This document shows, piece by piece, positions 22,459 through 28,496 of a stretch of 32,962 nt of DNA. The notes under the pieces are model-generated. The model was not told where the DNA came from and did no database searches. It worked only from the letters and a program-made list of their open reading frames with translations. Every line of letters starts with the position of its first letter. Within the stretch, counting starts at the first letter, position 1. The position numbers and the translations under genes are program-made. The stretch comes from JAVBKP01 sp031553975 (GTDB taxonomy: Bacteria > Bacillota > Clostridia > Peptostreptococcales > Anaerovoracaceae): NCBI GenBank assembly GCA_031553975.1, contig JAVBKP010000122.1, positions 1 to 32,962 of the forward strand. Direction: 5' to 3'.

Positions 22459-22953
22459 GTGTATAATATCGGAGATCAAATTGTTTACCCAATGCATGGC
22501 GCAGGGATTATTGAAAAAATAGAAGAGCGCACCATCCTAGAAAAAGAGCGTATATATTACATATTGCGCATCCCCTTCGGAGATATGCAAATCATGATAC
22601 CTGTAGACAATGTACAGGGTGTTGGTGTTAGAGGTGTGTCCCCTGCAGACGTTTTCGACCAAGTCGAGAGGGTACTGCAGATGGGTCTTACAAAGATGAA
22701 TGAAAACTGGAATAAGAGATATGCCCACAACATGGAAAAGCTGAAGAGTGGGGACATATTGCAGGTGGCGGAGGTTGTTCGTAATCTCACCATTACCGAT
22801 AGGGACAAAAAACTATCTACTGGTGAGAGAAAAATGCTTTCAAACGCACGTCAGATACTAATTAGTGAATTGATGTGTTCAAGAAGCCTAGAACTAGATG
22901 AAGCCAACGAATTAGTTTATAATGCCGTTTTTGGACAAAGAGCACACGCCTAG
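22459..22953 (+). CDS. carD: CarD/CdnL-family RNA polymerase-binding regulator
   Basis: 164-aa transcription regulator. Residues 1-60 form the CarD_CdnL_TRCF domain that contacts the RNA polymerase beta subunit (IGDQIVYPMHGAGIIEKIEE, then YYILRIPFGDMQIMIPVDN). The helical C-terminal part (75-160) includes RYAHNMEKLKSGDILQVAEVVRNL and STGERKMLSNARQILISEL, which in relatives stabilises the open complex at promoters. The start is GTG 22459 behind GAGGAGGGG. Two strong promoters stand directly upstream, and an own terminator overlaps the stop codon, so it appears separately and strongly expressed within the cluster. Confidence 0.94.
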   Translation: MYNIGDQIVYPMHGAGIIEKIEERTILEKERIYYILRIPFGDMQIMIPVDNVQGVGVRGVSPADVFDQVERVLQMGLTKMNENWNKRYAHNMEKLKSGDILQVAEVVRNLTITDRDKKLSTGERKMLSNARQILISELMCSRSLELDEANELVYNAVFGQRAHA

Positions 22954-22973
22954 ACAAGGGTTGTGTGTTTTTT
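22943..22973 (+). terminator. Weak terminator or attenuator at the end of carD
   Basis: CACAC (22943-22947) pairs with GTGTG (22963-22967), with an inner CCT/AGG pair (22949-22951, 22957-22959), then a T6 tract. The stop codon lies in the loop side of the stem. Some read-through into yacL is likely. Confidence 0.55.
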
Positions 22974-23006
22974 ATATAGCGAAATTTGCAGAAAGGAGGA
23001 GAAAAG

Positions 23007-24107
23007 ATGCTTATTAAAATACTTACAGTAATCATTACAATCGCAGGAACTTTACTAGGATATGGAGTGGCATATTTATTTACTAACGAATTTCTACCTA
23101 CTGATATTGGGGAACGATTTTTTAACTTAAGCGAAGGGCAGATGGTAGCAATTCAAATAGGTGTACCTATTTTTTTTGGAATTATATTTTTATTTTTAAC
23201 GCCAGCTCTATTAAGGGCGGTCAAAGGACTTGCGAGGAACATTGAGAAAATCCCAACCATAGATATTATTTTAGGAACCTTGGGTCTGGTGATAGGCCTT
23301 ATTATTGCATTCTTAATCAGTCAAATCTTAGAAGCTATCCAATTCATGTATTTAGGGACTATTTTATCCATTTTTGTATATATATTACTTGGCTATCTGG
23401 GAATTTACTTGGCTACGCAAAAATTACGAGAAATTCCATGGGCAAGCCTACTGGTGGGTAAAAAATCATCAAGTACGCCAAGCAAGGGCAAGGGCAAAGG
23501 GATTCCTACAGTACCTAAAATACTAGATACCAGTGTCATCATAGATGGAAGAATTGCAGATATTATGAGAACGGGGTTTTTTGAAGGAACCATCGTTATT
23601 CCTGAATTTGTTCTCATGGAACTACAGCACATTGCAGACTCATCGGATTCCCTAAGGAGAAACAGGGGGCGTAGAGGGCTAGATGTTCTCAATACCATTC
23701 AAAAGGAATATGGCATTGAAATCTACAATACTTCATCTGAAAAAAGTATATTGGAGATTCCTGAGGTAGACACAAAATTGCTAAAACTAGCCCAGATGAT
23801 GGGTGGCAAAGTGGTAACAAACGATTTTAATTTGAATAAAGTAGCGGAAATCAAAGGGGTTAGCGTTCTTAATATCAATGAGTTGACCAACGCATTGAAA
23901 CCTATCGTACTACCAGGCGAAGACATGCAACTATTCCTTGTCAAAGAAGGAAAAGAAAGCGAACAGGCAGTGGCTTATCTAGATGATGGCACCATGATCG
24001 TGGTAGAAGGTGGACGAAAATTCATTGGACATACCATAGACACTACCGTTACAAGTGTTCTTCAGACGTCAGCGGGAAGAATGATTTTTGCAAAACCAAA
24101 GAGATAG
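23007..24107 (+). CDS. YacL-type membrane protein with PIN and TRAM domains
   Basis: 366 aa. Four N-terminal transmembrane segments (about residues 3-25, 46-70, 83-108, 115-137), a Ser/Lys/Gly linker, then a PIN ribonuclease-like domain (about 168-285) beginning KILDTSVIIDGRIADI with its acidic residues and continuing to VTNDFNLNKVAEIKGV, and a C-terminal TRAM RNA-binding domain (about 300-362). This is the YacL family found next to radA/disA and ispD in Firmicutes. The frame is open back to a TTG at 22986, but AAAGGAGG at 22991-22998 identifies ATG 23007 as the start. RNA processing at the membrane is a reasonable inference only. Confidence 0.9.
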   Translation: MLIKILTVIITIAGTLLGYGVAYLFTNEFLPTDIGERFFNLSEGQMVAIQIGVPIFFGIIFLFLTPALLRAVKGLARNIEKIPTIDIILGTLGLVIGLIIAFLISQILEAIQFMYLGTILSIFVYILLGYLGIYLATQKLREIPWASLLVGKKSSSTPSKGKGKGIPTVPKILDTSVIIDGRIADIMRTGFFEGTIVIPEFVLMELQHIADSSDSLRRNRGRRGLDVLNTIQKEYGIEIYNTSSEKSILEIPEVDTKLLKLAQMMGGKVVTNDFNLNKVAEIKGVSVLNINELTNALKPIVLPGEDMQLFLVKEGKESEQAVAYLDDGTMIVVEGGRKFIGHTIDTTVTSVLQTSAGRMIFAKPKR

Positions 24108-24112
24108 GAAAC

Positions 24113-25294
24113 ATGTATAAAGACAAAAAAATATCAGTAATAATTGCTGCCGCCGGCTTCGGAAAACGAATGGGCGGCAGTACGAATAAGCAGTACATAG
24201 TCCTAGGGGATAGGCCTGTTCTAGCACATACGTTAGGTGTTTTTCAGCGGCAACTATCCATAGATGAAATCATCATTGTGGTCAGAGACGATGAAAGGGA
24301 TATGTGCCAAAAGCAAATAGTAGAAAAATACAAATTTAGCAAAGTGAAGCAAATCGTGAGCGGTGGAGCTGAGAGGCAAGACTCTGTGAACAGTGCTTTG
24401 AACGCCATAGACAACCAGAACGGATATGTTCTCATTCACGATGGGGCTAGGCCCTTTGTCAGTCCTGAGGAGATCCAAGACGTGCTAGAGATGGCCATGA
24501 CCCATGGAGCGGCGGCGGTAGGGGTTGCGGTGAAGGATACCATAAAAGTGGCAGATGAAAAAGGGTGTATTATGGGCACCCCAGAGCGAAAAACTTTATA
24601 TGCCATACAAACCCCACAAGCCTTTAGGGTGGTGGACATAAAAGCAGCATTTGCCAAGGCATATGCTGACGGGTTTTACGGGACAGATGACACGGTACTA
24701 CTTGAAAGGCTTGGGCAAAAGGTATATATTAGTAAGGGTAAGTACACAAATATTAAAATCACCACGCCAGAAGATTTGGTCATGGGTGAAGCCATAATAG
24801 GAGACCAAGAAAGTATGAAAGAGATACGCAGCGGGCTTGGATATGATGTCCATGCTTTCGCAGACAATAGAAAATTAATATTAGGAGGCGTAGATATTCC
24901 CCACACAAAAGGTCTCCTTGGACATTCCGATGCGGATGTGATTACCCATGCCATCATGGACGCACTGCTAGGGGCAGCAGGTCTTAGGGACATTGGCAAA
25001 CACTTTCCAGATACAGATCCGCAGTACAAAAGCATTTCTAGCCTACTGCTCTTAGAAAAAGTTGGACAGCTATTGGCTGAAAGAGGCTGTAGGATTGTGA
25101 ATATAGATTCCATTATTATAGCCCAAGCACCAAAGCTAGCACCACATATAGACCAAATGGTCAGCAATGTAGCCGAGAGCTTAGGAATAGAGCCCGAAAG
25201 GGTTAACATAAAAGCAACCACCACAGAAAGGTTAGGGTTTGAGGGGAGAGAAGAGGGGATCTCAGCCCAAGCCATTGTAACGATTGCTCGTTAA
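24113..25294 (+). CDS. ispDF: Bifunctional IspD-IspF (MEP isoprenoid pathway)
   Basis: 393-aa fusion of two non-consecutive enzymes of the methylerythritol phosphate route. Residues 1-228 are IspD, the CTP:2-C-methylerythritol 4-phosphate cytidylyltransferase, with the nucleotide loop AAAGFGKRMGGSTNKQY and HDGARPFVS. Residues 238-393 are IspF, the 2,4-cyclodiphosphate synthase, with metal ligands in GYDVHAF, GHSDADVITHAIMDALLG and FPDTDP, and the final KATTTERLGFEGREEGI. Intervening IspE is not in the window. Separate ispD and ispF genes are the rule in Bacillus; fusions are known in several proteobacteria and some clostridia. It starts 5 bp after yacL with AGGAAAC as a modest ribosome binding site. 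Confidence 0.95.
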   Translation: MYKDKKISVIIAAAGFGKRMGGSTNKQYIVLGDRPVLAHTLGVFQRQLSIDEIIIVVRDDERDMCQKQIVEKYKFSKVKQIVSGGAERQDSVNSALNAIDNQNGYVLIHDGARPFVSPEEIQDVLEMAMTHGAAAVGVAVKDTIKVADEKGCIMGTPERKTLYAIQTPQAFRVVDIKAAFAKAYADGFYGTDDTVLLERLGQKVYISKGKYTNIKITTPEDLVMGEAIIGDQESMKEIRSGLGYDVHAFADNRKLILGGVDIPHTKGLLGHSDADVITHAIMDALLGAAGLRDIGKHFPDTDPQYKSISSLLLLEKVGQLLAERGCRIVNIDSIIIAQAPKLAPHIDQMVSNVAESLGIEPERVNIKATTTERLGFEGREEGISAQAIVTIAR

Positions 25295-25317
25295 TTTTCC
25301 GCCATGTGGGCTTGGCT

Positions 25318-25397
25318 AATTTGAATCCGATTCTCGCGTACCATGTGTACGCTGTGAGTCGTTTAAATTGCCTGCACGCCACCTGACGAAAAATTCC
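25318..25397 (+). repeat. 80-nt hairpin element, copy A
   Basis: Aligns along its whole length with the reverse complement of 25496-25575 at roughly 70% identity, including exact blocks AATTTGAATCC and CTGACGAAAA. It can fold alone: AATTTGAA with TTTAAATT at the base, GATTC/GAGTC, then GCGTAC-CATGT-GTACGC at the tip. Confidence 0.7.
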
Positions 25398-25495
25398 CGT
25401 CGCAATAATTGGTCTCTGAATTTTCAACATGTGGGCTTATTTAAAATGAAACGTTAGTATAAAAATTAAACATAACATAGAGAGGAGGTCGCGAA

Positions 25496-25575
25496 GGAAA
25501 ATTTTCGTCAGACACGAAGCAGAATTTGAAACGTCTCGGAGCATATATGTAATATGTGAGAACTGGATTCAAATT
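25496..25575 (-). repeat. 80-nt hairpin element, copy B (inverted)
   Basis: The inverted partner of 25318-25397. It folds alone with AATTTGAA/TTCAAATT at the base (25523-25530 and 25568-25575) and CATAT-ATGTA-ATATG at the tip; base changes relative to copy A often keep pairing. It sits between the AGAGGAGGT at 25481 and the proS start codon. Confidence 0.7.
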
Positions 25576-25615
25576 TTGCGCCAAAGTATCACGGAAATTT
25601 AACGAGCGAACAATT

Positions 25616-27349
25616 ATGAAACTGAGTAAAATGCACATACATACGCTACGCGAAGCACCAACAGAGGCAGAAATCCCTAGCCACATCTATCTGTTAAGAG
25701 CAGGGATGATCAGAAAACTCGTATCGGGGGTTTATGGATACATGCCATTTGGGTATAGGGTCATCAGAAAAATAGAAGAGATTGTCAGGCAGGAGATGGA
25801 CGCCAAGGGGGGACAAGAGATTCTCATGTCTGCTATCCAGCCTGCTGAGTTGTGGCAAGAGTCAGGGCGTTGGTATGCCTATGGACCAGAAATGTGGAGA
25901 CTGAAGGACAGGAACGAAAGAGATTTCTGTTTAGGACCAACCCACGAAGAGATTTTCACAGATATTATACGATCAGAAGTAACATCACATAGACAGTTGC
26001 CAATGAATTTATATCAGATCCAGACAAAATATAGAGATGAGCAAAGACCTCGTTTTGGACTAATGCGTAGCCGTGAGTTCATCATGAAGGATGCCTATTC
26101 ATTTGACAAGGACAAAGAAGGACTAGATAAGAGCTACTGGGAAATGTACGATGCTTATGAGAAAATATTTACTCGCTGTGGACTGGAATATCGTGCCGTA
26201 GAGGCGGACACCGGGGCTATAGGGGGCAGTGATTCCCATGAGTTCACAGCTATATCTGAAGTGGGAGAGAGCGAAGTGGCATACTGCGATAGTTGCGACC
26301 TAGCAGCCACCACAGAAAGAGCAGAATGTGTTGGTGATGAGCCGTCTGTAGAGCCAGAATTAGCATTAGAAGAGGTGCATACGCCAAACACCAAGACCAT
26401 TGATGACTTGGTTAAATTCTTAACAATTCATAAAAAGAAAACCATGAAAGCATTACTATTCCAAGCATACAAAGACGAAACCAATTTTGAGTATGTAGTA
26501 GCATTTATTCGTGGCGATAGAGAACTGAATGTGGTTAAGCTGGTGAATGCCTTGAATATCCCAGAGCATGCATTGGTGTTTGCCAACGAAATTGAAATGA
26601 ACAAGGTCACAGGCGCGGTAGGCGGATTTACTGGACCGATCGGTCTGCAAAATTGCAAAATACTTCTTGATGCTGAACTTAAAGATGCAAAAAATCTTGT
26701 GGCTGGTGCCAACAAGGCGGATTACCATGTGAAAAATATAAATCATGGAAGAGATTTCACAGCGGACTTGATTTTAGATTTAAAGCTAATCAAAGAAGGT
26801 GACAAATGTCCTAAATGTGGCGCACCTGTTAGGATTGCCCGTGGCATTGAAGTAGGGCAAGTGTTCAAACTTGGCACAAAGTACAGTGAAGCCATGAAAG
26901 CCGTATACAAAGATGAAAATATGAAGGATCAGGTCATGGAGATGGGTTGCTACGGTATTGGTGTATCAAGAACTATGGCGGCCATTGTAGAGCAATACCA
27001 TGATGAGAACGGCATCATTTGGCCAGTGGCAGTGGCACCGTATCACGCCATTGTGTCTGTTGTTAATGTAAAAGACGAAGGGCAGATGAAGCTGGGCACT
27101 GAGATTTATGAGGAACTAAAGTCTGTAGGCATTGAGGCGCTACTTGACGATAGAGATGAGAGAGCCGGTGTTAAGTTCAAGGATGCTGATTTAATGGGTA
27201 TTCCTGTGAGAATAACAGTGGGCAAAGGTGCTGTCAGTGGCATGGTGGAATACAAACTGAGAAAAGAAGCTGATAAAGTTGATATGACAGCAAAGGATGC
27301 TGTTCATGCTGCCGTAGGATTTATTGACGGAGAGATGTTCGACAAATAA
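25616..27349 (+). CDS. proS: Prolyl-tRNA synthetase, bacterial type with editing domain
   Basis: 577-aa class II synthetase that charges tRNA-Pro. The catalytic core starts MKLSKMHIHTLREAPTEAEI and HIYLLRAGMIRKLVSGVYGY; motif 2 is TKYRDEQRPRFGLMRSREF (near 136-154). An INS/YbaK-type editing domain that clears mischarged Ala-tRNA lies between about residues 225 and 385. The core resumes with CPKCGAPVRIARGIEVGQVF and motif 3 MGCYGIGVSRTMAAI, then the anticodon-binding domain. The homology fixes the start at ATG 25616, though the frame is open to GTG 25556. The local ribosome binding site is poor (ACGAGCG), because the good one is displaced about 130 nt upstream by element B. Confidence 0.95.
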   Translation: MKLSKMHIHTLREAPTEAEIPSHIYLLRAGMIRKLVSGVYGYMPFGYRVIRKIEEIVRQEMDAKGGQEILMSAIQPAELWQESGRWYAYGPEMWRLKDRNERDFCLGPTHEEIFTDIIRSEVTSHRQLPMNLYQIQTKYRDEQRPRFGLMRSREFIMKDAYSFDKDKEGLDKSYWEMYDAYEKIFTRCGLEYRAVEADTGAIGGSDSHEFTAISEVGESEVAYCDSCDLAATTERAECVGDEPSVEPELALEEVHTPNTKTIDDLVKFLTIHKKKTMKALLFQAYKDETNFEYVVAFIRGDRELNVVKLVNALNIPEHALVFANEIEMNKVTGAVGGFTGPIGLQNCKILLDAELKDAKNLVAGANKADYHVKNINHGRDFTADLILDLKLIKEGDKCPKCGAPVRIARGIEVGQVFKLGTKYSEAMKAVYKDENMKDQVMEMGCYGIGVSRTMAAIVEQYHDENGIIWPVAVAPYHAIVSVVNVKDEGQMKLGTEIYEELKSVGIEALLDDRDERAGVKFKDADLMGIPVRITVGKGAVSGMVEYKLRKEADKVDMTAKDAVHAAVGFIDGEMFDK

Positions 27350-27372
27350 AAAAAGTATAGGAGCGACAAACT

Positions 27373-27930
27373 ATGAAAGTCCTATGGCAACTATTCATTA
27401 CGTTTTTAAAAGTAGGAACCTTCACCTTTGGTGGAGGTCTTGCTATGCTGCCTGTTATTAGAAGTGCTGTGGTGGATGAGAAAAAGTGGCTCACGGATGA
27501 AGAGATCATAGATTGTTTTTCTGTGTCACAATCACTACCAGGGGTGCTTGCTTTGAATTCCTCCATATATGTGGGGAACAAGGTTAAAGGCCTGGGGGGC
27601 GCCGTGGTAGCGGCCCTAGGTGTGGCATTGCCAGCCTTTATTTCAATTTTAGTATTTGTTATATTTTTAAAACAAGCAGAAGACAATCAATATGTAAAAG
27701 GTGCATTTGAAGCGGTACAAGCCGCTTCTGTAGGCCTTATTTTAGTCACAACGGTGAATATGGCTAGAAAGATCATGGTGGGGCTGACGGAAATCATAAT
27801 CGCCATTGCGTCATTTCTACTCATTGTTGTGGCTGGCGTTAGTGCCGTGTGGGGTATTATAGTTGGCGGGGTTGCAGGATATGTGGTATATATACTAAAA
27901 AAGGCAAAAATAGCAAGAGGTGACAGATGA
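27373..27930 (+). CDS. chrA: Chromate transporter family protein, half-size (first of pair)
   Basis: 185-aa membrane protein equal to one half of a long-chain ChrA. The family start is clear: LFITFLKVGTFTFGGGLAMLPVI (residues 5-27), then DCFSVSQSLPGVLALNSSIYVGNKVKG, matching the conserved SQ-x-LPGP-like loop, with about five to six hydrophobic segments. Short-chain ChrA proteins work as pairs; the second half overlaps this gene by 4 bp (ATGA). The family exports chromate in some bacteria, but in anaerobes the real substrate is often unknown. It lies 23 bp after proS behind AGGAG. Confidence 0.9.
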   Translation: MKVLWQLFITFLKVGTFTFGGGLAMLPVIRSAVVDEKKWLTDEEIIDCFSVSQSLPGVLALNSSIYVGNKVKGLGGAVVAALGVALPAFISILVFVIFLKQAEDNQYVKGAFEAVQAASVGLILVTTVNMARKIMVGLTEIIIAIASFLLIVVAGVSAVWGIIVGGVAGYVVYILKKAKIARGDR

Positions 27931-28496
27931 TTATGTTACTATTGAGACTATTCATGCTGTTTTTTAAAATAGGAGCCTTTAGTTTTGGTGGCGGATATGT
28001 GATGTTACCAATTATATACCAAGGCATTCAGGAAATTGGCAAAATGACAGCGGAGGAGTTTGCCAATTTAGTGGCGTTGTCCCAAATCACACCAGGACCA
28101 ATAGCCATCAATGCGGCAACCTATGTCGGATACGAACATGCAGGCGTGATAGGTGCTGTGACAGCAACCATAGGCGTGGCATTGCCATCTATTATTTTGG
28201 TAATCCTTGTGATGAAAATGCTGGACAAGTTCAAAGGCAGCCAAGGGGTAGAAGCGGTGCTTGGTGGTGTTAGACCAGCTACCGTAGGCTTACTGGCAAC
28301 GGCTGTCATATTTTTGGCAGAGACATCTATATACGACAAAGAACTTTTGATGCAGCTGGATTTGAATGGATTTCATCTCATACCCCTTGCTATATGCATT
28401 CTAACTGTTTACCTGCATGCAAGATTTAAAATCAGCCCAATCAAACTCACATTGTTAGCGGCGCTATTAGGAGTACTATTTACATGCCTCCAATAA
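27927..28496 (+). CDS. chrA: Chromate transporter family protein, half-size (second of pair)
   Basis: 189 aa, the partner half of the preceding gene, read from an overlapping ATGA start. Conserved parts: LFMLFFKIGAFSFGGGYVMLPII (residues 7-29), EEFANLVALSQITPGPIAINAATYVGYE and GVALPSIILVILVMKMLDKF. Compared with its neighbour it keeps the full PGP signature (TPGPIA against LPGVLA), so the two halves are not interchangeable. The two are expected to insert in opposite or complementary topology to form one carrier. The next gene overlaps its end by 13 bp. Confidence 0.92.
   Translation: MIMLLLRLFMLFFKIGAFSFGGGYVMLPIIYQGIQEIGKMTAEEFANLVALSQITPGPIAINAATYVGYEHAGVIGAVTATIGVALPSIILVILVMKMLDKFKGSQGVEAVLGGVRPATVGLLATAVIFLAETSIYDKELLMQLDLNGFHLIPLAICILTVYLHARFKISPIKLTLLAALLGVLFTCLQ

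Larger units (their letters stand above)
25295..25615 (+). other. 321-bp proS leader with inverted hairpin elements and no T-box
   Basis: Besides the two 80-nt inverted elements (25318-25397, 25496-25575), this gap holds two copies of CATGTGGGCTT (25303-25313, 25428-25438), a possible TATAAA -10 (25458-25463) and AGAGGAGGT (25481-25489), a strong ribosome binding site with no start codon within 12 nt. The T-box antiterminator consensus AGGGUGGNACCGCG is absent. No small protein gene is seen. Confidence 0.6.

Noticed and set aside
25295..25615. T-box riboswitch before proS
   Set aside because: The antiterminator consensus AGGGUGGNACCGCG and a terminator with U tract are both absent; the structure present is an inverted repeat pair.
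25556..25615. A 20-codon N-terminal extension of proS from GTG 25556
   Set aside because: It lies partly in hairpin element B, has no ribosome binding site, and the family's N-terminus matches from ATG 25616.
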